Shown: positions 1 through 7,378, counted from the first letter of the stretch. The stretch is DNA of 16,978 bases from Solirubrobacterales bacterium (GCA_030152805.1 JASLIG010000074.1:1-16978), one strand, 5' to 3'. The notes: generated by a model from the sequence alone, not told the origin. Numbers and translations: made by a program.

Positions 1-411
1 CACGACCTCGGCTTCGTCAAGAACCCCTCGAAGCTCGACGCCGAACGGCTGATGGAGCACACGAGGGCGGTCAGCGGCTGGTTCCTGGAGGACCGCGAGA
101 TCGAGATCAGCGCGCGGCGGGTGATGAAGATCATCGAGTCGACCAACGACCCGCGCTCGGAGTACTACGACCTGATGCGGCGCGAGTCGCTGCCGGCCGA
201 CGAGCTGATGGGGCGGCGGATGGAAATCGGCGTCGTCGCCGTGCTCGGGCAGCTGCGGGCGAAGCGCAACTGGCACCGGATCATGCGCGAGTGGATCTAC
301 GCCGATCCGCCGGCAACTCCGCTGGGCGAGGAGGAGTGGGAGTACTTCGAGGGAAGAGGCGTGATGCAAACGCCGATTGTCGAGAGGTCCTTGGAAGGAG
401 GAGGTGCATGA
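1..411 (+). CDS. ABC1/UbiB (AarF)-type kinase family protein, C-terminal fragment
   Basis: The reading frame is open from the first base of the window, so the gene begins upstream and only the last 136 residues are visible. The visible part is a helical, charged tail with the segment LPADELMGRRMEIGVVAVLG followed by a QLRA..NW..I.REW pattern. I associate this with the C-terminal helices of actinobacterial ABC1/AarF atypical kinases. These proteins are linked to quinone or isoprenoid-lipid metabolism, but the substrate cannot be told from a tail. The kinase core (nucleotide loop, catalytic Asp) lies outside the window, so the assignment rests on resemblance recalled from the family. The stop codon overlaps the next start as ATGA (408-411), which indicates translational coupling to the downstream membrane protein. 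Family assignment is moderate; that it is a real coding tail is nearly certain. Confidence 0.6.
   Translation, partial: HDLGFVKNPSKLDAERLMEHTRAVSGWFLEDREIEISARRVMKIIESTNDPRSEYYDLMRRESLPADELMGRRMEIGVVAVLGQLRAKRNWHRIMREWIYADPPATPLGEEEWEYFEGRGVMQTPIVERSLEGGGA
395..404 (+). promoter_or_regulatory. Strong Shine-Dalgarno site fixing the start at 408
   Basis: AAGGAGGAGG lies three bases before ATG 408 when measured from its last base; its AAGGAGG core has optimal spacing of 6 nt. It sits inside the end of the upstream gene. It decides against the longer in-frame start at 291, whose extra 39 residues overlap the upstream gene and look like out-of-frame translation. Confidence 0.8.
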
Positions 412-1265
412 GTCGTATCCGCCGCGGTTGGGATCTGACCAAGAAGAGCTGGGGGTTGCTGCGCGAGAACCCCGCGCTGCTCCGCTTCCCCCTTTACGGC
501 GGCGTCGCGACGATCGTCTGCGCGATCGTCGTTGTCGCTCCGGGCGTCTACCTGATCGAGGACGACCAGGCGGTGTTCGGCGGCGCTCTCGCCGTGATCG
601 GCTTCTACCTGCTCGCCGTGATCGGCACCTACTTCAGCGTCGGGCTCGCCGCTGCCGCAAACATGATCTTCCAGGGTCGCGACGCTGACGTGAGCGACGG
701 ACTTGCGGTCGCCCGCAGTCGTTTCTCGCAGATCGCCGGCTGGGCGGCGGTTTCGACGCTCGTCGGGATCGTGCTCAACGCGCTGGAGAACCAGGGCGCC
801 GCCGGCCAGATCGTCGGCCGCCTCCTCGCCGTCGGTTGGTCGTTGATCACCTTCCTCGCCGTGCCGGTGATCGCGCTGGAGGGCACCGGGCCGTTCGCCA
901 CGCTGAAGCGCTCCGCCGCCCTCTTCAAGTCGCGCTGGGGCGCGCAGGTGACCGGCAACATCGCGATCGGCGGCGCCGTCTTCCTCTTCGGCGTGCTGCC
1001 CTCGGCGCTGCTGATCTTCGCCGGCTTTCTGATCTGGGCCTCGGCCGGCTTCGCCGGCGCCCTGCTGCTCGTGCTCGGCGTGATCGGCCTGGCGATCTCG
1101 ATGCTGATCTCCAGCGCCCTCAGCAACATCTTCGGCGTCGCCCTCTACCGCTATGCCGTCGACGGGGAGGCGGTCGGCGGCTTCACCGCCGAGGAGCTCA
1201 ACTCAGCCGTAAAACCCCGCAAGGGCCGCAACGCCCCACCCACGGCGACGCCGGGCACCGTCTGA
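408..1265 (+). CDS. Multi-pass membrane protein, DUF6159-like
   Basis: A 285-residue integral membrane protein of unknown function. It starts with a basic amphipathic N-terminus (MSRIRRGWDLTKKSWGLL). Hydrophobic segments follow at roughly residues 25-50, 58-85, 108-125, 138-155 and 182-245, the last probably two or three helices. The tail is hydrophilic, with PRKGRNAPP near the end. The SRIRRGW..TK.SW.LL opening resembles the DUF6159 membrane family, recalled and not searched. The segment GTGPFATLKRSAALFKSRWG is a cytosolic-looking loop of the kind seen in membrane proteins of this type. The start at 408 is chosen because of the strong ribosome site just before it and the ATGA overlap with the upstream ABC1-like gene, which suggests co-translation. 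A perfect hairpin follows the stop by two bases. No catalytic motif is visible. Confidence 0.8.
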   Translation: MSRIRRGWDLTKKSWGLLRENPALLRFPLYGGVATIVCAIVVVAPGVYLIEDDQAVFGGALAVIGFYLLAVIGTYFSVGLAAAANMIFQGRDADVSDGLAVARSRFSQIAGWAAVSTLVGIVLNALENQGAAGQIVGRLLAVGWSLITFLAVPVIALEGTGPFATLKRSAALFKSRWGAQVTGNIAIGGAVFLFGVLPSALLIFAGFLIWASAGFAGALLLVLGVIGLAISMLISSALSNIFGVALYRYAVDGEAVGGFTAEELNSAVKPRKGRNAPPTATPGTV

Positions 1266-1267
1266 GC

Positions 1268-1315
1268 GCGCATCCGACATTGACCACACTGGGGTGTGGT
1301 CAATGTCGGATGCGC
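1268..1315. terminator. Bidirectional terminator-like hairpin, perfect 22-bp stem
   Basis: The arms 1268-1289 and 1294-1315 are exact reverse complements and the loop is TGGG (1290-1293). The element sits between two converging genes. It starts two bases after the plus-strand stop (1263-1265), and its last base is the last base of the minus-strand stop codon (1315-1317). No T-run follows on either strand, so classical intrinsic termination is uncertain. A symmetric stem in this position would nevertheless serve both transcripts. Confidence 0.65.
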
Positions 1316-2043
1316 TAGTCCAGCCGGGCGAAGATGCGGGGGTCGTTGGAGACGAGGCCGTTGACGCCGGCGGCGACGAGGCGCTGCATACGATCGAGGT
1401 CGTCGACGGTCCAGGCAATCAGCTCGACGCCGGCGAGCTCGGTGATGCGAGCGAGGCGGCGGCTGATCAGCGGGTGGTAGACCCACATCGACTCGACCCC
1501 CAGCTTGGGCAGCTTCTCGGCAGCGAGGCCGGGCAGGCGCTGGCGCATCGCCATCAGCGCCAGCAGCATCGGGCCCTTGGCCCAGCGCTTCGAGGCCCAG
1601 TCCCTGGTCACCTTGGGATAGGTCCAGCCGCGCCGCAGTTGCGGCTCCAGCTCGAGGATGCGGCCGAGCGAGTAGAGCTCCATCGTCGAGACCATCGCCC
1701 GGCCGACGAGGTCGCGCTCCCGCAGGGCGTCGACGATCTCCTCCTCGCGCCCCGGCAGCTTGATGTCGACGTCGATCTCGACCCGGTCCAGTGGCGGCTC
1801 GAGGAAGGCGTCGAGCGCCTCGGTCAGCTTCAGCGGCGCGCGCCTTTCCGCGTCGCTCCAGTCGTGGGCGACGACCAGAGGTGCCCGCTCCTCCAGCGGC
1901 AGGTGCGCGTCGCGCAGCCAGAGCACGTCGAGCTCGATCGTGTCGACGCCGGCCGCCGCGGCGGCGATGAAGCTCTCGATCGTGTTGCCCGGCGCGATTA
2001 GATCGGCGCCCTTGTGGCCGACCAGCCGCAGGCTCTCAGCCAT
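1315..2043 (-). CDS. Glycerophosphodiester phosphodiesterase family protein
   Basis: A 242-residue GDPD-family TIM-barrel enzyme, expected to hydrolyse glycerophosphodiesters to glycerol-3-phosphate and an alcohol. The substrate is not determinable here. Visible family landmarks are GHKG with the first catalytic His at residue 10, the acidic pair in IELDV (Glu37, Asp39), the second His in VVAHD (His60), an acidic metal-site stretch IDVDIKLPG near residue 110, and the C-terminal signature AWTVDD...GVNGLVSNDP. Two positions deviate from the usual consensus: GHKG instead of GHRG, and GNT instead of ENT. No signal peptide is present, so the enzyme is probably cytosolic. The ATG follows the prs stop codon directly with no spacer, so it is the last gene of a glmU-prs-GDPD operon and is probably translated by reinitiation. 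Confidence 0.85.
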   Translation of the reverse strand: MAESLRLVGHKGADLIAPGNTIESFIAAAAAGVDTIELDVLWLRDAHLPLEERAPLVVAHDWSDAERRAPLKLTEALDAFLEPPLDRVEIDVDIKLPGREEEIVDALRERDLVGRAMVSTMELYSLGRILELEPQLRRGWTYPKVTRDWASKRWAKGPMLLALMAMRQRLPGLAAEKLPKLGVESMWVYHPLISRRLARITELAGVELIAWTVDDLDRMQRLVAAGVNGLVSNDPRIFARLD

Positions 2044-3081
2044 CTAAAAGAGCTGGTTCTCGCCGGCGAAGATCTCGGAGACCGAGTCGTCGGTGAAGAT
2101 GCGCCGGATCGAGTCGGCGAAGGTGCCGGCGGTGGAGAGCACTTTGATGTTGTCGGGGGCGCCTGGGCGCAGCGGGATCGTGTCGCTGACGACGATCTTC
2201 TCGATGCCCGATTGCTCGTAGGCGAGCCGCTCATAGGCCGGGCCGGAGAAGACGCCGTGGGTGGCGCAGGAGATGACCCGGGCGGCGCCCTCGTCGAGCA
2301 CGGTCTGGGCGGCGGCGCAGAGCGTGCCGGCGGTGTCGATCATGTCGTCGACCAGCACCGCGGTCTTCCCTTTCACGTCGCCGACGACGTAGCCGATCTC
2401 GGCCACCTGCTGGGCGGGGCGCTCCTTCTCCATCACCGCCCAGTGGGTACCGATGCGGCGGGCGAAGTTGCGCGCCGTCTTCACCCGACCGGCGTCGGGC
2501 GAGACGATCACCAGATCCTCGGCCGGGTACTGGTCGGCAAACCACTGGGTCAGCATCGGCATCGCCGTCATGTGGTCGACCGGGACATGGAAGAAGCCCT
2601 GCACCTGACCGGCGTGCAGGTCCATGGTGAGGACGCGATCGACGCCGACTCCCTCCAGGCACTTGGCGACGATGCGGGCCGAGATCGGCTCGCGCGGCGC
2701 CGACTTCTTGTCCTGGCGGGCGTAGCCGTACCAGGGCATCACGGCGATGATCCGGTGCGCGGAGGCGCCCTGGGCGGCGTCGATCATCGTCAGCAGCTCG
2801 ATCAGCGAGTCGTTCGGCGTCATCCGCGAGTGTTCGTTGGCCGAGGTCGACTGGACGATGAAGACGTCGGCGCCGCGGATCGACTCCTCGTAGCGGCAGT
2901 AGACCTCGCCGTTGGCGAAGGTCTTGAGCGTGACCTGGCCGAGATCGAGGCTGAGCTTGCCGGCGACCTTGGCGGCCAGCTCCATCGAGCTGCGGCCGCC
3001 GAAGACCATCAGCCGCTTCGAGTAGTCGTGGGTGATGGCGCTTGCGGGCACCGTCTCGGGTCGCTCCTCGATCGTGCTCAC
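2044..3081 (-). CDS. prs: Ribose-phosphate pyrophosphokinase (PRPP synthetase)
   Basis: Makes PRPP from ribose-5-phosphate and ATP, feeding nucleotide, His/Trp and NAD synthesis and, in actinobacteria, decaprenyl-phosphoryl-ribose for the cell wall. The 345-residue protein has the class I hallmarks: FANGEVYCRYEESIRG (55-70), YARQDKK with catalytic residues (120-126), TMDLHAGQVQGFF (152-164) and the PRPP-binding loop VLVDDMIDTAGTL (242-254). It is about 20-25 residues longer than typical family members because of a polar N-terminal extension (residues 1-21) before KRLMVFGG. The GTG start (3081) overlaps the glmU stop by four bases (GTGA), and an AGGAG sequence lies upstream in the right range. 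The glmU-prs pair is a conserved actinobacterial arrangement and implies one transcript for UDP-GlcNAc and PRPP supply. Confidence 0.96.
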   Translation of the reverse strand: MSTIEERPETVPASAITHDYSKRLMVFGGRSSMELAAKVAGKLSLDLGQVTLKTFANGEVYCRYEESIRGADVFIVQSTSANEHSRMTPNDSLIELLTMIDAAQGASAHRIIAVMPWYGYARQDKKSAPREPISARIVAKCLEGVGVDRVLTMDLHAGQVQGFFHVPVDHMTAMPMLTQWFADQYPAEDLVIVSPDAGRVKTARNFARRIGTHWAVMEKERPAQQVAEIGYVVGDVKGKTAVLVDDMIDTAGTLCAAAQTVLDEGAARVISCATHGVFSGPAYERLAYEQSGIEKIVVSDTIPLRPGAPDNIKVLSTAGTFADSIRRIFTDDSVSEIFAGENQLF

Positions 3082-4475
3082 GGAGTTTTCTCCTCTTGCA
3101 TCTTGGCGGCCTTGCGGGCGGCGTAGCCCTCGATGTTCCGTTGCTCGTTCTCGCTGACGGCGAGCGCCCCATCGGGCACGTCGCTCTTGATCACTGCCCC
3201 GGCGCCAGTGTAAGCACCGTCGCCGACTTCTACAGGCGCGATCAGCATGGTGTCAACGCCGAGGCGGGCATTCTCGCCGATCGTTGTGCGGTTCTTGCGG
3301 AAACCGTCGTAGTTGGCGGTGATCGTGCCGGCGCCGAGGTTGCTGCCGGCGCCTACGTCGGCGTCGCCGACGTAGGCGAGGTGGGGCACCTTGGCCCCCT
3401 CGCCGACACGCGAGTTCTTGATCTCGACGAAGGCTCCGGCCTTGGCCCCCTGCTCGAGCTGGGCGCCGGGACGCAGGTAGGCGAAGGGCCCAACGTTGGC
3501 GTTGTCGGCGACGCGGCACTCGACCAAATAGGAGTGCGGCACGGCGACGTTGGCGCCGAGCTCGCAATCGACCAAGGTAGTGAGCGGCCCGACCGTGGTG
3601 CCGGCGCCGACCCGGGTGGCGCCGCGCAGGCTGGTGCCGGGCTCGATCCGGGCGTCCGCCGCGATCTCGACGCCCACGTCGATCCAGGTCGAGCCCGGGT
3701 CGACGACGGTGACGCCGGCGAGCATGTGCACGTGGAGGATGCGGCGGCAGCCCTCGGCCTCGACCGCGGCGAGGTCGAGGCGGTCGTTGACGCCCATGGT
3801 CACGGCCAGGTCGTCGGTGAGGTGGGCGCGAACGGAGTGGCCCGCCTCGCGCAGGGCCGGCAGCACGTCCGGCAGGTAGTACTCGCCCTGGGCGTTGTCG
3901 TTGGAGAGTTTGCCGAGGGCGTCGGCCAAGGGAGCGGCCTGAAAGGCGTAGGTGCCGGCGTTGATCTCGCGAATCGCCAGCTGCTCGGCGCTGGCGTCGC
4001 CGGCCGTCTTGGCCTCGACCACCCGCTCGACCTCGCCGTCGGCACCGCGGACCACGCGACCGTAGGAGCCGGGATCGTCGAGCTCGATCGTCAGCATCGT
4101 CGCCGCCGCGCCGGACGAGGCGTGAGCCTCGAGCAGGCCGGAGATCGTCTCGGCGGAGATCAGCGGCACGTCGCCGGAAAGAACGAGCACGGTCTCGGCT
4201 TCTTCGATCAGCGGCAACGCCGCCCGCACTGCGCCGCCGGTGCCATCCGGTTGGGTCTGGGTGACGATCCGCACCTTGTCGGGCAGGCCGGGAACGCTGT
4301 TCTGCTTGGGCGAGTCGATCGCGACGATCCACTCGGCGCCGGTCGCCTCGCGCGCGGCAACGATCGGCCAGGCGACCATCGCCCGGCCGCAAACGGGATG
4401 CAGCATCTTCGGCGTCGAGGAACGCATGCGCGTGCCCTCGCCCGCCGCCATCACGAGCACCAAGGGAGACTTCAC
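3078..4475 (-). CDS. glmU: Bifunctional UDP-GlcNAc pyrophosphorylase / GlcN-1-P acetyltransferase
   Basis: Catalyses the last two steps to UDP-N-acetylglucosamine, the precursor of peptidoglycan: acetylation of glucosamine-1-phosphate, then uridylyl transfer. The 465-residue length matches the family. The N-terminal uridylyltransferase domain (about 1-240) shows AAGEGTRMRSSTPKMLHP (10-27), QPDGTGGA (75-82) and SGDVPL (100-105). The C-terminal half is a left-handed beta-helix of hexapeptide repeats, with the acetyltransferase motif PHLAYVGD carrying the catalytic His at about residue 365, then GAGTITANYDG (381-391). The start is GTG at 4475, which places the nucleotide loop at the normal distance from the N-terminus; only a weak GGGG precedes it. 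It is the first gene of the glmU-prs-GDPD operon. The 99-base gap upstream holds the terminator hairpin of the preceding gene and presumably the operon promoter. Confidence 0.97.
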   Translation of the reverse strand: MKSPLVLVMAAGEGTRMRSSTPKMLHPVCGRAMVAWPIVAAREATGAEWIVAIDSPKQNSVPGLPDKVRIVTQTQPDGTGGAVRAALPLIEEAETVLVLSGDVPLISAETISGLLEAHASSGAAATMLTIELDDPGSYGRVVRGADGEVERVVEAKTAGDASAEQLAIREINAGTYAFQAAPLADALGKLSNDNAQGEYYLPDVLPALREAGHSVRAHLTDDLAVTMGVNDRLDLAAVEAEGCRRILHVHMLAGVTVVDPGSTWIDVGVEIAADARIEPGTSLRGATRVGAGTTVGPLTTLVDCELGANVAVPHSYLVECRVADNANVGPFAYLRPGAQLEQGAKAGAFVEIKNSRVGEGAKVPHLAYVGDADVGAGSNLGAGTITANYDGFRKNRTTIGENARLGVDTMLIAPVEVGDGAYTGAGAVIKSDVPDGALAVSENEQRNIEGYAARKAAKMQEEKTP

Positions 4476-4528
4476 CCCAGAATCGTAGTCGCGCCCGGCC
4501 GAAAGAAGCTACACGGGAGGGGTCGGCG

Positions 4529-4559
4529 GGCGGGTCCTGTCACGGCGGCAGGACCCGCC
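4529..4559 (-). terminator. GC-rich hairpin after the HdeD-like gene
   Basis: An 11-bp perfect stem (4529-4539 with 4549-4559) and a 9-base loop lie 15 bases beyond the minus-strand stop at 4575. On the minus strand no run of T follows directly, only scattered pyrimidines. The position between the membrane protein gene and glmU supports a role in separating the two transcripts. Confidence 0.6.
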
Positions 4560-4574
4560 GCACCTTGAGCTTGG

Positions 4575-5144
4575 TCAGTTTCGCGAGAGATCGCGGCCGA
4601 CTAGAGCTACCGACGTGAGGGTCCAGCCGGCAAAGATCAGGTCTATGCCGACCAGGAGGCCGATCGCCCAGTCGGCGGAGCTGGGGAACTTGGCGAGGAC
4701 GAGGATGCCGATCAGGAGGCCGGCGATGCCGCTGAGGCCGACCAGGCCGGCGCCTTCCTGGCCGCGTCCGGCAAAAGCGACGGCGATCCGGGTCAGGCCC
4801 ATGAATAGGAAGTAGATGCCGAGCACGAGGGTCAGGGTGAGGGTGCCGTTGTGCGGTTCGACGATCAGCCAGAGGCCGACGACGACCGTCAACAAAGCCC
4901 AGATCAGGCGCAGGATCACGCTGCCGATCGAGTGCGCCATGAAGGCGCCGGCGACGAGGAAGGCGCCGGCGATGACGAGGATCCAGCCGATGAAGATCGC
5001 GGTCCCCACCGCGGCGACCGCCGGCAGGAGGATCGCCACGCAACCGATCAGGATCGCCAGCACCCCGATCGCCATTAGCGCCTTCCAGCTGCGCCTCAAC
5101 CCCTCGCGAACCTCCGGATCGAGCGCCGGTGCACCCATCTCCAT
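4575..5144 (-). CDS. HdeD/DUF308-type membrane protein
   Basis: A 189-residue integral membrane protein with about six hydrophobic segments packed in two similar halves. It contains the pattern IFIGWILVIAGAFLVAGAF and WALLTVVVGLWLIVEP, which is typical of the HdeD/DUF308 family. In enterobacteria HdeD is tied to acid resistance, but in actinobacteria the role is unknown. The start is ambiguous. ATG 5144 (MEMGAPALDPEVREG) gives the usual cytosolic N-terminus. A TTG at 5180 would add 12 residues and overlap the upstream HNH gene stop as TTGA, which would suggest coupling. A third possibility is ATG 5138. None has a convincing ribosome site. A terminator-like hairpin follows the stop. Confidence 0.8.
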   Translation of the reverse strand: MEMGAPALDPEVREGLRRSWKALMAIGVLAILIGCVAILLPAVAAVGTAIFIGWILVIAGAFLVAGAFMAHSIGSVILRLIWALLTVVVGLWLIVEPHNGTLTLTLVLGIYFLFMGLTRIAVAFAGRGQEGAGLVGLSGIAGLLIGILVLAKFPSSADWAIGLLVGIDLIFAGWTLTSVALVGRDLSRN

Positions 5145-5176
5145 ACAACGGACTCTAAGCGGCCTTTCGGACGCGC

Positions 5177-5950
5177 TCAAGCCGGGTCGCCGGCGGCCTC
5201 AGCTTCTGCAGCTTCGCGTTCCATCTGTCGCTCGTAAAACCGCACCCACTTGCGCACAGCATTGTCGGAGACGCCGTACTTGCATCCAACCGCCACGAAT
5301 CCCATCGCCCCAATTTCGTCCAGCAATTGCTGATAGGGCGGTCGCGCCACCTTTCGTTGACTGAGATTGGGTTTGCCCCTGAGGCTCGTTCTGTCCCACC
5401 TCACCCCACAGGCACGGGAGCAGTACATGTGAGTTCGATATTTAGCTGTGAACTGCTTGTCACATCGCTTGCACGCTCGCGTGACGGGATCACGACGATT
5501 TTTCCGCCCGCAATGAGTGTCGAGCGTCGCCGCGCAGTTGGGGCAGACGATCTGGAGATTCTCAATGCGGTTGTCATCCGGGACCCCACTGATGTGATCG
5601 AGAATCAACGACATCGAGCGACCGCGCCAGAGTTCTCCTTGGCCACACTGCTCGCACCGTCGCTCCTTCAGACCCTGGGCGAACAAACGCTCCTTCAACT
5701 TGCCGCGCGAATACGTCGAACCCTCGACAAGAACCTCAGCAAGCGGAATTGGCGCCCTTTGGAGATTCCGAGTGGAAGAGCCGCCCGCGTCGAAGTGATC
5801 TGCGGGAATCCGCCAGATCTCATCGACGTATTTCCGCAGCAGTCTGTGATTTCCGCCCGCGGGACGCATTCCGAGGCGACGCAAGACCTCGCTATAGGAA
5901 CGTGAAGCTTTGACGGCTACCCGCGCTTCTGCCTCGTCGTATCGCGGCAC
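5177..5950 (-). CDS. HNH endonuclease-like protein with zinc knuckles and helix-turn-helix ends
   Basis: A 257-residue protein built around an HNH nuclease core: C99xxC102, LILDHI (115-120) giving the metal-site Asp-His, DDNRIENLQIVCPNC (125-139) with conserved Asn and the second CxxC, and THCGRKN (145-151). A second zinc-knuckle pattern follows (C160xxC163, C177, C181). The N-terminal 40 residues and residues 206-240 (GFVAVGCKYGVSDNAVRKWV) both look like helix-turn-helix DNA-binding segments. The domain order resembles free-standing homing or phage-type HNH nucleases common in actinobacteria. The coding region has visibly lower GC than the surrounding genes, and it starts (GTG 5950) about 70 bases from a tRNA gene, both consistent with acquisition by transfer. 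Its biological target is unknown. Initiation is unclear because no ribosome site is visible before the GTG. Confidence 0.85.
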   Translation of the reverse strand: MPRYDEAEARVAVKASRSYSEVLRRLGMRPAGGNHRLLRKYVDEIWRIPADHFDAGGSSTRNLQRAPIPLAEVLVEGSTYSRGKLKERLFAQGLKERRCEQCGQGELWRGRSMSLILDHISGVPDDNRIENLQIVCPNCAATLDTHCGRKNRRDPVTRACKRCDKQFTAKYRTHMYCSRACGVRWDRTSLRGKPNLSQRKVARPPYQQLLDEIGAMGFVAVGCKYGVSDNAVRKWVRFYERQMEREAAEAEAAGDPA

Positions 5951-6018
5951 AATCGAACACTAGTTCGTCTCTCAGACAGAACATTTCCCATCGCTAGGGC
6001 GCTATGGTCAGGTTCTGA

Positions 6019-6091
6019 TCCGGGGTGGTGTAATCGGAAGCACGCTTGGCTTTGGTCCAAGAAGAGGCGGGTTCAAATCCTCCCCCCGGAA
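6019..6091 (+). tRNA. tRNA-Gln (anticodon TTG)
   Basis: A complete 73-base cloverleaf can be folded by hand. The acceptor stem TCCGGGG/CCCCGGA is perfect over seven pairs. The D-arm is GTGT/GCAC, the anticodon stem CTTGG/CCAAG is perfect, the anticodon loop CTTTGGT gives TTG, the variable loop is AAGAG, and the T-loop is TTCAAAT. The discriminator is A at 6091 and no CCA is encoded. The segment GGTGTAATCGGAAGCAC matches what I know of actinobacterial tRNA-Gln. One oddity is the T-stem (GCGGG/CCTCC), which has a C-C mismatch at positions 50/64 and a G-T wobble. A TATGGT at 6003-6008 is a possible -10 box. The tRNA converges on the PucR-type gene, with 12 bases between them. Confidence 0.93.
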
Positions 6092-6103
6092 TCGGCGAGC
6101 CCG

Positions 6104-7339
6104 CTACTCCTCGGATGAACGCGGCACCTTGCCGGCTTCGGCCCCGGGCTCCATCGCAGGCCCGCGGGGGGAGGCGATGCCGAGGACGCGCATGGTTTTG
6201 AGGCCGAGGCCGAGCTTCTCGCGGCCCTCGGTGGCGGAGACGTCGTGGCCGCAGAGCTCTTTGACGCGCTCGAGGCGGTAGCGGATCGTGTGGCGGTGGG
6301 TGAAGAGCTGTTTGGCGGTCGCGGCGACGTTGCCGTCGTTGTCGAGGTAGGCCTCGACGGTGGCCACAAGCTCCGTCTCGTACTGCTCGTCGTAGGCAAC
6401 GAGCGGCGCGATCGTCTCCGCGTAGAAGCGTTCGAGCTCGCGCGGGTCCTCGCTCATCGCCGGCAGCAGGAGGCGGTAGGAACCGGTGTCCTCGAAGGCG
6501 AGCACGGCGCGGCCCTCGGCCTCGCCGACGTTGACGGCGAGCCGCGCCTCGTTGCCGGCGCGGTAGAGATCGACCGGATCGGCGGCGTGACGGCTGCGGC
6601 CGATCGTCAGGTGGAAGCCGGAGAGGCTGTCTTCGAGCTCGCGGGCGAGCCCGGCGGCGGCGCGCTCGATGGGGACGTCATCCCCGGCCGGCACGATCAC
6701 GGCGATCTCCGCCGCCTCCTCCCCGGCCGGGCTCGCTAGCGAGCCCGGCGCCAGCGAACGCAACGCCCTCTGCGCCAGGGTCAGCACACGCGCCCGCCAC
6801 TCGCCGGTCTGCGCCGCGCGCGGCATCGCGTGCAGGATCAACACGCCCGCCCCCTGCTCGAGGTCGGCCCCCAGCTCGGCGCCGCGGGCGAGGATGTCGC
6901 CGCGATCGGTCACCTCGCGGGCGAGCACGGCGGCGACGAACGCGCCCGCCACCTCCTCGCTCTCCCACTCGGGCGAGCGCGAGCGCTCCAGCTCCAGCGC
7001 CAGCAGCGTCGTTACCATCCGCGCGATCGCCGGGTCGGGCGCGGCCGAGCCGCGGTAGCGCAGCTCGCCGACGGCGCTGTCGGCGACGCGCAGCTCGACC
7101 CGGGTCACGTTCTCTCCCCCCGCGAGCAGCTTCTGCTCCTGGTCGGGCGAGGCCCCGGCGACCGCCAGCACGGCGCTGGAGCGGTCGATCAGGGCAACAC
7201 TGGCGTCGAGCACCTTTGCCGCGGCGCGCGCCACCGCGGGCAGTCCGGCGCCTGACTCGACCGCCTCGGCAAGCGCCTCGAGCGTGCCCTCAACCGCGGT
7301 GTTTGCAGGCGTTTTTCTCCCTTTAGAGGCTGCTGGCAT
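6104..7339 (-). CDS. PucR/CdaR-type transcriptional regulator
   Basis: A 411-residue regulator with the C-terminal PucR-type helix-turn-helix at about residues 322-388 (AYLDNDGNVAATAKQLFTHR, then HTIRYRLERV). This is the diagnostic part of the family and binds DNA. Residues 15-120 may form a GAF-like sensory domain (VALIDRSSAVLAVAG), and the middle (about 125-310) matches the GGDEF-like regulatory region usual in CdaR/PucR proteins. The ligand and target genes are unknown. It is the last gene of the minus-strand tatD-rsmA-ispE run, 39 bases after a small membrane protein gene, so it may be co-transcribed. The ATG at 7339 has only a weak G-rich stretch before it. The tail past residue 390 is low-complexity. 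A 24-bp perfect palindrome lies within the gene at 6726-6749. Confidence 0.88.
   Translation of the reverse strand: MPAASKGRKTPANTAVEGTLEALAEAVESGAGLPAVARAAAKVLDASVALIDRSSAVLAVAGASPDQEQKLLAGGENVTRVELRVADSAVGELRYRGSAAPDPAIARMVTTLLALELERSRSPEWESEEVAGAFVAAVLAREVTDRGDILARGAELGADLEQGAGVLILHAMPRAAQTGEWRARVLTLAQRALRSLAPGSLASPAGEEAAEIAVIVPAGDDVPIERAAAGLARELEDSLSGFHLTIGRSRHAADPVDLYRAGNEARLAVNVGEAEGRAVLAFEDTGSYRLLLPAMSEDPRELERFYAETIAPLVAYDEQYETELVATVEAYLDNDGNVAATAKQLFTHRHTIRYRLERVKELCGHDVSATEGREKLGLGLKTMRVLGIASPRGPAMEPGAEAGKVPRSSEE
6726..6749. repeat. 24-bp perfect loop-less palindrome inside the PucR-type gene
   Basis: The half-site GCCGGGCTCGCT is followed at once by its exact reverse complement. 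It encodes a small-residue linker (APGSLASP, around residues 197-204) between the middle and later parts of the regulator. It could be an operator, a cruciform-forming site or a short palindromic insert. Nothing in the sequence decides between these. Confidence 0.6.
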
Positions 7340-7378
7340 GGCCCCATTATCCCCAGCTCGTGGCCATGCGGCCCACCG

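Noticed and set aside
291..407. N-terminal extension of the DUF6159-like protein
   Set aside because: It overlaps the upstream gene in another frame, and the strong ribosome site with the ATGA overlap fixes the start at 408.
2014..3126. 370-codon plus-strand open frame opposite prs
   Set aside because: Composition is that of an antisense shadow, and the minus-strand prs is certain.
3042..4568. 508-codon plus-strand open frame opposite glmU
   Set aside because: It is antisense to glmU and its hexapeptide repeats, which read as Gly/Ala/Val-rich frames on the other strand. It has no start signal or known domain.
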